Below, piece by piece: positions 18,087 through 26,990 of a stretch of 64,000 nucleotides of DNA. Within the stretch, counting starts at the first letter, position 1, and each line of letters starts with the position of its first letter. The translations under genes were made by a program, and so were the position numbers. The stretch is from JANLQX01 sp031423635. Lineage in GTDB: Bacteria > Actinomycetota > Acidimicrobiia > Acidimicrobiales > JANYDT01. The notes under the pieces are model-generated. The model made no database searches and was not told the DNA's origin. It saw only the letters and a list, made by a program, of their open reading frames with translations. The stretch is taken from NCBI GenBank assembly GCA_031423635.1, contig JANPFX010000011.1, positions 3,669 through 67,668 on the forward strand. The letters are read 5' to 3'.

Positions 18087-18402
18087 ACGTGCTCCACGGT
18101 TGGATGGGAAGGAAAACGAGCTGCAACGGCGGTGGTGAAGCATCGCCCGGCTCAGCGTCACCGTGGACGCGCGGTCGTTCCGGTCACTCCGCGAGTTCCG
18201 CCTCGAGGAGTGAAACGCGCACTGTAGCGGTGACGTACGGCGTTCGCATACAGGCTGGTCACCCTTCGGACGGCGAATGCGGCTGAACACCTCCAAAGCG
18301 CGTTCGGAGGTGTTCAGCCCCCATATATGGGGGCAACCTCTCTCCTAACGGCACCGCAGGACGCGGGCGCAGGGAACAGGAGCGCACTACGGTTCTCGGC
18401 CC
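18087..18402. other. Intergenic region between divergent genes, holding repeat copy B
   Basis: Gap between the minus-strand coiled-coil gene and plus-strand tdk. Apart from repeat copy B (18281-18345) it contains presumably both promoters; I see no convincing -35/-10 pair and no RNA gene. Confidence 0.6.
18281..18345. repeat. Double-hairpin palindromic repeat, copy B (inverted)
   Basis: Opposite orientation to copy A. GGCTGAACACCTCC (18281-18294) pairs perfectly with GGAGGTGTTCAGCC (18306-18319) around an 11-nt loop, then the same GCCCCCATATATGGGGGC palindrome (18317-18334) and the AACCTCTCTC flank. Read on the minus strand the order and words equal copy A over about 65 bp, with scattered compensated changes in the stem (AAACACCTCC versus GAACACCTCC). 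Confidence 0.85.
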
Positions 18403-19023
18403 GTGGCACTGCTTCGCTTCTCGTTCGGAACCATGGGCTCGGGAAAGAGCACCCTGGCGTTGCAGATCCACCACAACCTGAGCCGCCGACACAAGAAGGG
18501 GCTCCTGCTCTCCAAGCTCGATCGCGAGGGCGCGTTCGTCTCCAGTCGCCTCGGCCTCTCCGAGCAGGCGGTCCAGGTCACCGACGACCTCGACCTCTTC
18601 GCCATGGCCTCACGCTTCGCCAGCACCCACAGCGGCATCGACTACATCGTCTGCGACGAGGCTCAGTTCTATTCCCGAGACCAGGCCGACCAGCTGGCGC
18701 TCGTCGTCGACGTGCTCCACGCCGACGTCTACGCCTTCGGACTGATCACCGACTTCCGCGGCCGCCTGTTCGCGGGAACGGAGCGCCTCCTCGAAATCGC
18801 CGACGAACGGGTGCAACTCCACGTCGAGGCCCGCTGCTGGTGCGGCGAACGGGCGACACACAACGCCCGGCTGGTGAACGGAAAGCTCGTCTACGAGGGT
18901 GACGTGGTCGTCGTCGGCGACACCACTGACGCCCCCGCCGAGCCCCTGTTCGGCGATGTGGTCACCTACGAGCTGCTCTGCCGGCGCCACTACCGCAGCG
19001 GGGAACCGTCCCGTCCGGACTAG
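18403..19023 (+). CDS. tdk: Thymidine kinase
   Basis: Phosphorylates thymidine to dTMP with ATP in pyrimidine salvage; cytoplasmic, tetrameric in the family. 206 aa from a GTG start. P-loop GTMGSGKST at residues 9-17, Walker B-like IVCDEAQFY at about 82-90, lid region FRGRLFAGT, and a zinc site with CWCG near 145 and CRRHY near 194. Short TK1-like (type II) family. It is divergent from the coiled-coil gene, with a palindromic repeat in its leader. Confidence 0.93.
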   Translation: MALLRFSFGTMGSGKSTLALQIHHNLSRRHKKGLLLSKLDREGAFVSSRLGLSEQAVQVTDDLDLFAMASRFASTHSGIDYIVCDEAQFYSRDQADQLALVVDVLHADVYAFGLITDFRGRLFAGTERLLEIADERVQLHVEARCWCGERATHNARLVNGKLVYEGDVVVVGDTTDAPAEPLFGDVVTYELLCRRHYRSGEPSRPD

Positions 19024-19121
19024 GGACACCGCCGACGCCAGCGAGCCTCGCTGCACGATCGCCCGGCACTCCGAACCGGGGGAGGCGGCATCCCGTGACC
19101 CGAGCGGTAACCTTCGCCCCG

Positions 19122-21419
19122 ATGACTGACCTCGCCACCCCATCGTTCTCCGGCACATCCATCCTCGGCACCTCGGTTCGCCGAGTCGAAGACCCTCGGA
19201 TGCTGACCGTCGGCGGCACCTACGTCGACGACATCCGCGATCCGCTCCTCGACGCAGCGCTGCACGTCCACTACGTGCGGGCCACAATGGCGCACGCGAA
19301 GATCACCGTCGATGCGAGCGAGGCGCTCGGGATGCCCGGCGTCGTCGCCGTGGTCACGGCAGCCGACATCGCCGACCTCGGGAGCTATCCCGGTGACTTC
19401 CCGGGGTCGCCCGGCACGCTCGCCCGGCCCTGGCTTGCCGGAGACACCGTTCGCTACGTCGGGGAGCCGATCGCGGTGATCCTCACCGAACTCCGGGGCC
19501 AGGGCCCCGACGCCGCCGAAATGGTGGTCGTCGACTACGAACCGCTGCCGGTGCTGGTCTCGGTCGAGGACGCGGTGGATTCACCGACGCTCATTCATCC
19601 CGACCACGGCTCGAACATCGCCCTCAGCATCAAGCCCATGCGTTCGGTCGATCCCTCCGTCAGTCCGGTCGTGATCCGCCAGCGCGTGGTGAACTCCCGT
19701 GTCGCTCCCTCGCCGATCGAGCCTCGCACGGCGGCCTCCGCATGGGACGCAGCCGGCCGTCTGCACCACTGGACCAGCGGTCAGGGCTCGCACCCGTTCC
19801 GAGACTTCCTCGCGGCGGCACACAAGATCCCGAATGGCGACGTGCGCGTCATCACCCCCGACGTGGGCGGTGGATTCGGCGCCAAGGCCACGCCTTCCCC
19901 GGAGGATGTCCTGCTCCCCCGCCTGGCGAAGATCGCCGGCCGCCCCGTTCGGTGGGTGTCGTCGCGGACGGATGACATGGCCAACCTCGCCCACGGCCGC
20001 GCCCAGGTGCAGTTCGCCGAGATCGGGGCGACCGCCGACGGCCGCATCGAGTCCTACAAGCTCACCGTGCTGCAGGACTGTGGTGCCTACCTTCGCTACG
20101 GCGGCGTCCTGCCGCACATGACCCAACTGATGCAGCCCGGGGTCTACGACATCGCCGACATCGAGTTCTCCTCGCGCTCAGTGCTCACCAACACCACCCC
20201 GGTCGGGGCGTTCCGCGGGGCCGGCCGACCCGAGGCGGCGGCAGCGATCGAACGGATGGTTGACATCCTCGCGGCCGAGATCGGGGTCGACCCCGTCGAA
20301 GTTCGCCGCCGTAACCTCCGCGCCCCGTTCAACGAGACCATCACCACCTCGGCAGGTGCCCCGTACGACTGTGGCGACTACGCCGGCGCGCTCGACCGAG
20401 TCCTCGCTGCTGCAGGCTACGACGCTCTCCGGGCCGAGCAGGTGGGCCGACGAGCGAGCGGAAGCTCCAAGCTCCTCGGGATCGGCGTGTCCTGCTACGT
20501 CGAGGTGACCGCCGGCGGAGGTGGCTCCGAGTTTGCCGCCATAGAAATCCTGGACGACGGAAAGGTACGTGCACGTACGGGTTCCACACCCTATGGCACC
20601 GGCCACGAAACAAGTTGGGCGATGCTCATCTCCGAGAAGACCGGCGTGCCGGTCGATCGGATCGAAGTACGACATGGCGACACCGACGACGTTGCGCGGG
20701 GAGGCATGACCGGCGGATCGCGGTCACTGCAGATCGCCGGTGCGGCGATCTGGACGGCGGCCGGCGAGATCGTCGACCAGGCCCGAGAGCTCGCGGCATC
20801 ACTGCTCGAGGCGCCCGTCGAAGACGTGGTGCTCGACACGTCGCGCGGCGCGTTCCATGTGGTGGGCACTCCGGCGGTGAGCCGATCGTGGGCCGATCTT
20901 GCTGCGGCGTCGACTGTCCAGGGAACAACTCTCGACGTGTCGCTCGACTACAAGGCGAACGCCGGAACGTTCCCCTTCGGCGCCCACGTCGCCGTCGTCG
21001 AAGTCGATGCCGAGACCGGCAAGGTCACGCTCCTTCGCATGGTTGCCTGCGACGACGCCGGGCGGATCCTCAACCCACTCCTCGTCGCCGGCCAGGTGCA
21101 CGGCGGCCTCGCCCAAGGGGCGGCTCAGGCACTCCTCGAAGAAGTCGTGTTCGATGCCGACGCGAACCCGCTCACCGGGAACTTCGCCGACTACGGCGTC
21201 ATCTCGATGGCTGAGCTGCCGAGCTTCGAACGGGTGCCGATGGAAACACCGACCCACGTGAACGAACTCGGCGCGAAGGGCATCGGCGAGTCCGGCACCG
21301 TCGGCGCCACACCGGCCGTCCAGAACGCCGTCATCGATGCCCTCGCCCACCTCGGTGTCCGCCACATCGACATGCCGACCACAGCCGAAAAGGTCTGGCG
21401 GGCCATCCAGTCCGCCTGA
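19122..21419 (+). CDS. Xanthine dehydrogenase/CO dehydrogenase-family molybdopterin subunit
   Basis: Large catalytic subunit of a molybdenum hydroxylase, 765 aa. The N-terminal a/b hammerhead domain (RRVEDPRMLTVGGTYVDDI) is followed by the Mo-cofactor domains: VGGGFGAK near 247, AFRGAGRPEA near 362 (the AxRGAGR form seen in xanthine dehydrogenase and form II CoxL-like enzymes, not the AYxCSFR loop of true CO dehydrogenase), and KGIGESGTVG near 719 with the catalytic Glu. ATG 19122 is preferred over the upstream GTG 19095. The FAD (medium) and 2Fe-2S (small) subunits expected beside it are absent on both sides. The substrate is unknown. Confidence 0.88.
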   Translation: MTDLATPSFSGTSILGTSVRRVEDPRMLTVGGTYVDDIRDPLLDAALHVHYVRATMAHAKITVDASEALGMPGVVAVVTAADIADLGSYPGDFPGSPGTLARPWLAGDTVRYVGEPIAVILTELRGQGPDAAEMVVVDYEPLPVLVSVEDAVDSPTLIHPDHGSNIALSIKPMRSVDPSVSPVVIRQRVVNSRVAPSPIEPRTAASAWDAAGRLHHWTSGQGSHPFRDFLAAAHKIPNGDVRVITPDVGGGFGAKATPSPEDVLLPRLAKIAGRPVRWVSSRTDDMANLAHGRAQVQFAEIGATADGRIESYKLTVLQDCGAYLRYGGVLPHMTQLMQPGVYDIADIEFSSRSVLTNTTPVGAFRGAGRPEAAAAIERMVDILAAEIGVDPVEVRRRNLRAPFNETITTSAGAPYDCGDYAGALDRVLAAAGYDALRAEQVGRRASGSSKLLGIGVSCYVEVTAGGGGSEFAAIEILDDGKVRARTGSTPYGTGHETSWAMLISEKTGVPVDRIEVRHGDTDDVARGGMTGGSRSLQIAGAAIWTAAGEIVDQARELAASLLEAPVEDVVLDTSRGAFHVVGTPAVSRSWADLAAASTVQGTTLDVSLDYKANAGTFPFGAHVAVVEVDAETGKVTLLRMVACDDAGRILNPLLVAGQVHGGLAQGAAQALLEEVVFDADANPLTGNFADYGVISMAELPSFERVPMETPTHVNELGAKGIGESGTVGATPAVQNAVIDALAHLGVRHIDMPTTAEKVWRAIQSA

Positions 21420-21452
21420 TCGGTCGGTTGTCCGCGGGAGCGGGCGCTGCGC

Positions 21453-21890
21453 TCAGACGTCGACGATGACGGTCACCGGTCCGTCATTGACGAGGGAGAT
21501 CTGCATGTTGGTCCGGAAGCGTCCGGTCTCCACGGTGGCGCCGAGCGCTCGGAGTTCGGTGACCACCAGATCGACGAGCGGCTCGGCGACCTCGGGTGGG
21601 GCCGCGTTGATCCAACTCGGACGGCGTCCGGCCGAGGTGTCGCCGTAGAGCGTGAACTGGCTGACGACGAGCACCGCTCGTGTGGTGTCCGCCACCGATC
21701 GGTTCATCACGCCTGCCTCATCATCGAAGATGCGGAGATGCCAGAGTTTGGCGGCCAACTTCGCAGCGTGCGCCTCGGTGTCGGCATGGGTCACCCCGAC
21801 GAGCACACACAGACCGGGCCCGACGGCTCCGACCTCCACACCCTCCGAGGTGACACTCGCCCGAACGACTCGCTGGACCAATCCACGCAT
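21453..21890 (-). CDS. dtd: D-aminoacyl-tRNA deacylase
   Basis: Removes D-amino acids (and glycine from tRNA-Ala) mischarged on tRNA. 145 aa from ATG 21890, which gives the canonical MRGLVQRV start; the ORF upstream of it is not needed. The conserved SQFTLYGD near residue 77 and the trans-directing NxGPVT motif (NDGPVTV) near the C-terminus are both present, and the length is the family norm. A monocistronic minus-strand gene convergent with the molybdenum hydroxylase. Confidence 0.95.
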   Translation of the reverse strand: MRGLVQRVVRASVTSEGVEVGAVGPGLCVLVGVTHADTEAHAAKLAAKLWHLRIFDDEAGVMNRSVADTTRAVLVVSQFTLYGDTSAGRRPSWINAAPPEVAEPLVDLVVTELRALGATVETGRFRTNMQISLVNDGPVTVIVDV

Positions 21891-21928
21891 CGACGACCAC
21901 GGTAGCGCCATGCCGTGGGAAGCCGAGC

Positions 21929-23080
21929 TCAGGCCGACTGGCGATGTGCCCGTTTCATCGCATACATCAGCTTGTCCGCCTCGGCCAACGTGCTCTGCAT
22001 CGTGTGCTCCGGGACGTGCGTCGCCACGCCGATTGCGGCCGAGATCTCGATGAGGTTCCCATGAACGAACATCGGCTCCTGGATCGACCGCCGAACCCGA
22101 TCACCGAAGGCGTCGGCGTCGCTGTCGTCGAAGCCGCGGGCGACGATGACGAACTCGTCACCACCCATTCGCGCAACGATGTCGCCGGTCCGCACGATCT
22201 GGGTGAGACGGTCGGCGACGATGCGGAGGACCTCATCGCCGGCGGTGTGGCCGAACCTGTCGTTGATCGGTTTGAAACCGTCGAGGTCGATGAACAGCAC
22301 GGTGGTGTCGTCCGGATGACCCTCGCGACGCTCGAGCTCGCTCCACAGTCCAGCGCGGTTGGCGAGCCCGGTGAGCACATCGCTGTGGGCCCGTCGCTCG
22401 AGCAATTCGTTCGCCGCCTCCAGGTCCGCGACGAGGTGCTCGTTGCGGACGCGCAGTTCCGTGGCGCGCCGGAACGCGTCGCCGGCGATCTGATTGGTCC
22501 CGAGGATCACCACGCAGTACACGACGCAACCGAAACCGAGCACACCTCCGAGGAGGCCACCGAGCCGAAGGCACGACACGATGGCGGCCACGACAATCGG
22601 AGCGCTGAAGAGAGCGAGCGACGAACGGAGGCCGAATCCGACGAGCACGTTCACCGCAAGGATCGCGGAGAACATCATGAGTGAAACGGACCACATCGGG
22701 TCGACCCGGCCGCCCTTCCAGGGATCTACGAGGAGCACTCCGAGACCGGTCGCGACACCGGAGCACGCCAACGCGACGTGCATGCGTCGGAGCCAGACCC
22801 TTGGATCGGACCAGGGTTGCGATCGCAACGCAAGCGAGGAGCAGGCGACGGTCGCCAAGGACACGACGAACACTGCCGCCGACCACGCGCCGATGATCGT
22901 GGCATCGGTCCCGGCGGAGTGGGCAATCCAGCCTCCGACCAAGGGAACCGTCACGGAGGCGCTCGCCGACCCTCCCCGCATCATGCGGCAGGTGTCCACC
23001 AGCCCGCGTTCGAGGATCGCATCGTCGATGCGCTCCTCGATCGGATCGGGTACTGCGGCCATGTCGAGCAGTTTCGACAT
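21929..23080 (-). CDS. Membrane GGDEF diguanylate cyclase
   Basis: Makes the second messenger c-di-GMP from two GTP. 383 aa: about six hydrophobic segments in the first 190 residues (a 5-7 TM sensor region without a named sensor fold), a short coiled linker (LEAANELLERRAHSD), then a GGDEF domain at about 225-380. The domain starts with DVLTGLANR, has IDLDGFKPINDRFGH, and an intact RMGGDEFVI catalytic loop, so it should be active. No canonical RxxD inhibitory site is seen five residues before GGDEF. No EAL domain is present. The gene is 38 bp upstream of dtd on the same strand. Confidence 0.92.
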   Translation of the reverse strand: MSKLLDMAAVPDPIEERIDDAILERGLVDTCRMMRGGSASASVTVPLVGGWIAHSAGTDATIIGAWSAAVFVVSLATVACSSLALRSQPWSDPRVWLRRMHVALACSGVATGLGVLLVDPWKGGRVDPMWSVSLMMFSAILAVNVLVGFGLRSSLALFSAPIVVAAIVSCLRLGGLLGGVLGFGCVVYCVVILGTNQIAGDAFRRATELRVRNEHLVADLEAANELLERRAHSDVLTGLANRAGLWSELERREGHPDDTTVLFIDLDGFKPINDRFGHTAGDEVLRIVADRLTQIVRTGDIVARMGGDEFVIVARGFDDSDADAFGDRVRRSIQEPMFVHGNLIEISAAIGVATHVPEHTMQSTLAEADKLMYAMKRAHRQSA

Positions 23081-23187
23081 ATCGAACCCGGAACCTGAGC
23101 AGAATCACCCGCCGGGCGCCAAACGCTCAGGTGAACGTGAAGCAAACCTCAGAACGGAACGGTGCCTCAGCGCGCGGGTGGACCGCA

Positions 23188-24771
23188 TCAGTGCAGAGCG
23201 AAGAACTTCCCGCCCCGGGTTGCGACATAGATGGCGCCGTCCCAGACCGCCGGCGTCGCTTCGATGCAGCCGCCGAGAGCGACCTCCCAGATGGGCTGCG
23301 GCTCCGCACGCGCGTCGGACACATCGAAGCCGTGGACGACGCCGCCGCAGTCGCCCTGCACCAGGACATCGTCCACCACGACCGGCGATGACCACAACGG
23401 GCCGGGGAGACGGAGCTCCCACAACACCACACCATCGAGCTGATCGAGTCCGACCACTCTTCCCCCATCGGTCGTGGCAATCACCACTCCGTCGTGAAGA
23501 GCGACCGTCGACCAGATCCCTCCCGGTCGGCGGCCAACGTCGAAGAAGCTCCACACCAATGGATCTGGACGGGTCGGATCCAGCTTCACGAGTTGGCCGA
23601 CCTCCCGGCTACGCGCATTCCCGCGTTCGTACTCGACGCCGACATAGAGCGCCCCGTGGTCGTCGATGACCACGGAGGCGTCCGTGTCGTCACCGACCCA
23701 GTAACGAAAAGTTCGCGACGGAGTCCCCCCGGTTCGCAACGGTGCGAGATCCCATCCCTGCACGAGTCCACCGGAGTTCCCGAAGTACACCGTGTCACCG
23801 TCGACGGCGACGGAGTTCTCGATCGACACCTCCGACGACGATTGCCCCGCCAGATCGGCGCGGAGCTGATCATCCCAACCCGGCGTGTTGAACACGAGCT
23901 TGGGGTCGACCTGCACGAGACCGTTCGCATCGATGGTGCGGCCGAGCTTCACCGCATGGAACTGACTGTTCTCCCCGCCTTCGAGCAGCCAGTCGTCGAG
24001 GACAAGCGCGCTGCCGTCCCAGTCGTTGTTCCACAGCGTCGGTGACACATCGTCCGCGCTGAGGTGCCACAGCTCTTCGGCCTTCGGGCCACGGTCGATG
24101 GCGAGGACCCGGAAGTAGTTGTCCCGACTGCCGGAGTACACGAGCGGGAAGCCGTCCGGGTCGACCGTCACGGTGCCCTTGATGATGTCGCCTGTCGGGA
24201 AGGGTTCGAGGATGTCCTCCCCCGTGGACCCGTCGATGAAGTGCACGGCGCCGTCGTAGCCGTTGAAGACCACCCACGTTCGACCGTCGCGGACATGGAC
24301 GGTCGGCTGGCCGGTCCACCCGGCACCACACCACTGCTTCGTCACTCCCTTGGCCGACGAGGATCGGCACATCGCCCCGCGCTTCGGGTACGACCACGCA
24401 ACCTTCGGCGAGACCGGCACCGGTCCGCGTCCGTAGAAACGCCGGTTGGCATCGCCGCGAAACGTGAGGAGCCCCTCGACGGTCGGCTGCCACCCATCCT
24501 CGAACTTCACCGGAGCGCCCGGCAGGGTCGTCGGTACATCGGCGGTCACGGTGTCAAGGGTCTCGACGAGGGCGGTCGACGATGGCGGCAGGCTCGACGC
24601 GACTGCCTCGGGCGGCGCTGCGGTTGTTCGTGCGGTGGTTGGGACGACTGTCGCAATGGACGGTTCATCCGGTGAAGGTGACGTCGACGGCGACGGCGAC
24701 GAGCAACCGACGATGACCGACACTGCGCCCGTCAGCACCAGCCGACGGACCCGCTTTCGGGCATACATCAT
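23188..24771 (-). CDS. PQQ-repeat (BamB-like) lipoprotein
   Basis: 527 aa from ATG 24771 (ATG 24768 is next). Signal peptide with basic RKRVRR n-region and lipobox IVGC, so probably a lipoprotein. A Ser/Thr/Pro linker (about 25-95) leads to an eight-bladed-propeller-type domain: repeated strands such as VVFNGYDGAVHFIDGSTG, VYFGNSGGLVQGWDL, VATRGGKFFAL and GVVIATTDGGRVVGLD are PQQ-like blade motifs. Surface-exposed binding or scaffold role; no dehydrogenase active-site residues recognised. It lies 8 bp after the SCO6745-family gene, so the two form an operon. Confidence 0.82.
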   Translation of the reverse strand: MMYARKRVRRLVLTGAVSVIVGCSSPSPSTSPSPDEPSIATVVPTTARTTAAPPEAVASSLPPSSTALVETLDTVTADVPTTLPGAPVKFEDGWQPTVEGLLTFRGDANRRFYGRGPVPVSPKVAWSYPKRGAMCRSSSAKGVTKQWCGAGWTGQPTVHVRDGRTWVVFNGYDGAVHFIDGSTGEDILEPFPTGDIIKGTVTVDPDGFPLVYSGSRDNYFRVLAIDRGPKAEELWHLSADDVSPTLWNNDWDGSALVLDDWLLEGGENSQFHAVKLGRTIDANGLVQVDPKLVFNTPGWDDQLRADLAGQSSSEVSIENSVAVDGDTVYFGNSGGLVQGWDLAPLRTGGTPSRTFRYWVGDDTDASVVIDDHGALYVGVEYERGNARSREVGQLVKLDPTRPDPLVWSFFDVGRRPGGIWSTVALHDGVVIATTDGGRVVGLDQLDGVVLWELRLPGPLWSSPVVVDDVLVQGDCGGVVHGFDVSDARAEPQPIWEVALGGCIEATPAVWDGAIYVATRGGKFFALH

Positions 24772-24779
24772 GACCGTTG

Positions 24780-25652
24780 TCAGTCGTTGCCGGGAGGCAG
24801 CCTGCGCAACGGGGACCACCCGGCATCGATCACTGCAGCGGAAAGCGGCCGGGCCGCAGCCCGCAGCTCACGGCAGCCTTCCTCACCGAGGACGGCCCAC
24901 GCGTCGGCCGAGAGCTCGTCCGTGCGATCTTCGATCCGCTGTCGCAGTGCAGCTCCCGTGTCGGTGAGCGCGACCTCGCCAGGGGTGAGGATGTTGCGAG
25001 AACGCAACGATTCGATGCCGGCATTCCATTCGTCCTCGGTCCAACCGCGCAACTGTTGGAGCATGGCGAGGGGAACGGCTCCCGTGGCCCCGTGGGTGAT
25101 CAGCGCATCGAGTCCGCCGAGCCCTTCGCTGAGAAGCAGCGCGAGGTGCAGGTCACCGCGGTACTCACGCAGCAACGTCTGCGCGTGCCAGAGGACGAGG
25201 TGCGGCTCGGTCGGCCAAGCCAGCGATGCGTGGGCCGCGAACAGGGGCTTGCCATCGACTCTGGCGCACGCCGAACGGGCGGCGATCGTTGCCAGCTCCG
25301 CAGCCCGCTTCGTGGCGTCGTTGCCGATCAGATCCGGTGCAGCGACGCGGAGCGAAACGTCGACGACGCGAAGGCGGGCCGCCAGTGCGTCCTCCGGGGA
25401 CACTCGATCCCACACCGTCGCCATGGCCGAACGAACGAGTGATGGGGAGAAGTTGAAGAACGTCGACGTGACCACTTCGGGGCTGACCCGTCCGAACGCT
25501 GCAGCCCGCGAGGCGAAGTAGTGCTGGCGGCCCTCGAGTCCGGCGGCATCGTAGATCGGCGTCCCGTGCGGGGTGAAGTAGACCATCCCGTGAATGGGCT
25601 CGAGCGTCATCCATGTGCGCCGGGCAATCTGTGGGTCGAAACCGATCGTCAT
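24780..25652 (-). CDS. SCO6745-family protein
   Basis: 290 aa. Recognised as the actinobacterial SCO6745 family: an N-terminal helical half (HGMVYFTPHG, FNFSPSLVRSAM) and a C-terminal half that looks like a winged helix (GWTEDEWNAGIESLRSRNILTPGEVALTDTGAALRQRIEDRTDEL). No catalytic motif. The family function is unknown; the winged-helix-like end suggests a regulatory or DNA-binding role, which is inference. SD-like AAAGG sits just before the ATG. Followed after 8 bp by the lipoprotein gene. Confidence 0.78.
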   Translation of the reverse strand: MTIGFDPQIARRTWMTLEPIHGMVYFTPHGTPIYDAAGLEGRQHYFASRAAAFGRVSPEVVTSTFFNFSPSLVRSAMATVWDRVSPEDALAARLRVVDVSLRVAAPDLIGNDATKRAAELATIAARSACARVDGKPLFAAHASLAWPTEPHLVLWHAQTLLREYRGDLHLALLLSEGLGGLDALITHGATGAVPLAMLQQLRGWTEDEWNAGIESLRSRNILTPGEVALTDTGAALRQRIEDRTDELSADAWAVLGEEGCRELRAAARPLSAAVIDAGWSPLRRLPPGND

Positions 25653-25702
25653 CCTTTCACCTTGTCACAGCACCGTTCGGCCCACGGAATTCGTCGGCCC
25701 GA

Positions 25703-26083
25703 TCAGTACGGAAAGACGAATCGACCTTCGTCGTCCTTGGTCAGCGGGCGGACGTCGAGAACGGCATCGAGATTGAGGGGTCCGTACAGATGGGGGAAGC
25801 GCACATCCGAAGCCGGATCGTGCGCCGGCGGCTCCCACCGCACTTCGGCCGCGCACCGAGCCTCATCGACCTGCAGGAGAACGAGGCCCGGCACGTCGTC
25901 GTAGTACCGCGCGGCCGAGCCGAGCGCCTGCTCGGCGGTCGAAAGATGGATGAAGCCCTCAGAGATCAGGCTGAACACCGAGTATTCGTCGAGAAGCTGC
26001 GCATCGGACCACGCAGTCGCGGTCGTGATGTGGAAGATCACGCACCGGCTCCCTTGCGCGCCGTCACTCTGCTTGCTGCCCAC
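25703..26083 (-). CDS. DUF952 protein
   Basis: 126 aa, DUF952 family: IFHITT near the N-terminus, the FIHLSTAEQ core motif at about 44-52, RYYDDVPGLVLLQVD, and a FPHLYGPLNLDAV C-terminal motif. The start may be the GTG at 26041, which would begin right at the conserved VIFHITT; the ATG at 26083 adds 14 low-complexity residues. Function of the family is unknown (an ADP-ribosyl-transferase-like fold has been proposed for it). It lies 7 bp after the methyltransferase stop, in the same direction. Confidence 0.82.
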   Translation of the reverse strand: MGSKQSDGAQGSRCVIFHITTATAWSDAQLLDEYSVFSLISEGFIHLSTAEQALGSAARYYDDVPGLVLLQVDEARCAAEVRWEPPAHDPASDVRFPHLYGPLNLDAVLDVRPLTKDDEGRFVFPY

Positions 26084-26090
26084 GGGACCA

Positions 26091-26966
26091 TCATGCGCCC
26101 CCTCTATTCCTCGCGGTCACTATCCACGTCGCGCTATCGACCACGGCTCCGTGGTCCGTCCACTGCGACTCCAGCACGCGCCGGGCCGCGTCATGGATCT
26201 GGCGGGCCGTCGCCTCATCGGCACTCTGCATCAGTCGTGCCGCTCCGCCCACGCGCAGACTGGCGTCGAGGGCGACGTCGAAGTCGGTCGTCCCGAAAAG
26301 CTGCATTGGCGCGATGTGCTCGGCGATCTCGATGTCGACCCAGCCGGCCGAAGAAAGAATGCCCCGCAGACGCTCCGCATCGGCAAAGGCCATCGGCCCG
26401 GGGGCGTGGGGATCTGGCGCCGGCAGTCCCGGAAACAGCGCATTGAGTTCCCGCCCGAGATCGCCGAAGATCCGGTTCTTCCGCGCCTCCTGCCAGCAGA
26501 CGAAGGCCATTCGGGCGGGTGCATTCGTAAGCGCACGTATGTTGACGAATGCCGCCACTGGGTCGTCGAAGAACATCACTCCGAAGCGCGAGAACACCGC
26601 GTCGACGTGGCCCCCGACATCGCCGGGGCTCGCAGTCTGGGCATCACCGACCATGGCGGAGGCGTGACGGAACCCGCGATCGGAAAGCCGACGTGCGGCG
26701 AGCTCGGTCATCGGCACACTGATATCCAACCCGACCACTCGTCCGGTCTCCCCCACCGCGGCGGCGAGGTCGAGGGTGGTCGCGCCGCAGCCACAGCCGA
26801 TGTCGATGATCGATTCGCCGGTCTGCGCGTCGAGCGCGCCGAGCGCGGCCGCGCCGACGACGGCTAGCTGACGGTCCATCTGATCCTGCAGGTCGACCCA
26901 GGCCTCCCCACCGGTGGCCGACCAGAACTCGGCCTGGCCTTGATTCCCTGGTGCTGTTGCAGGCAT
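26091..26966 (-). CDS. Class I SAM-dependent methyltransferase
   Basis: 291 aa. Motif I IDIGCGCGATTLDLA at about 53-67, acidic GLDISVPM (motif II), VGDAQT and FSRFGVMFFDD (motif IV) define a Rossmann-fold methyltransferase of the type-11/25 group (UbiE-like). The C-terminal extension with helices and a last strand (WIVTARNRG) is ordinary for the group. The substrate is not predictable. It is 24 bp downstream of miaB on the same strand, so it is probably co-transcribed. Confidence 0.87.
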   Translation of the reverse strand: MPATAPGNQGQAEFWSATGGEAWVDLQDQMDRQLAVVGAAALGALDAQTGESIIDIGCGCGATTLDLAAAVGETGRVVGLDISVPMTELAARRLSDRGFRHASAMVGDAQTASPGDVGGHVDAVFSRFGVMFFDDPVAAFVNIRALTNAPARMAFVCWQEARKNRIFGDLGRELNALFPGLPAPDPHAPGPMAFADAERLRGILSSAGWVDIEIAEHIAPMQLFGTTDFDVALDASLRVGGAARLMQSADEATARQIHDAARRVLESQWTDHGAVVDSATWIVTARNRGGA

Positions 26967-26990
26967 CTGAAGGTCCGTTTCGCGAAGGCG

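Noticed and set aside
15570..18345. Composite transposon or MITE-borne island
   Set aside because: The two repeats are inverted and frame genes, but there is no transposase, no target duplication visible and the enclosed genes have ordinary composition.
19122..21419. Aerobic CO dehydrogenase CoxL
   Set aside because: The active-site loop is AFRGAGR, lacking the Cys of the AYxCSFR loop, and coxM/coxS are missing.
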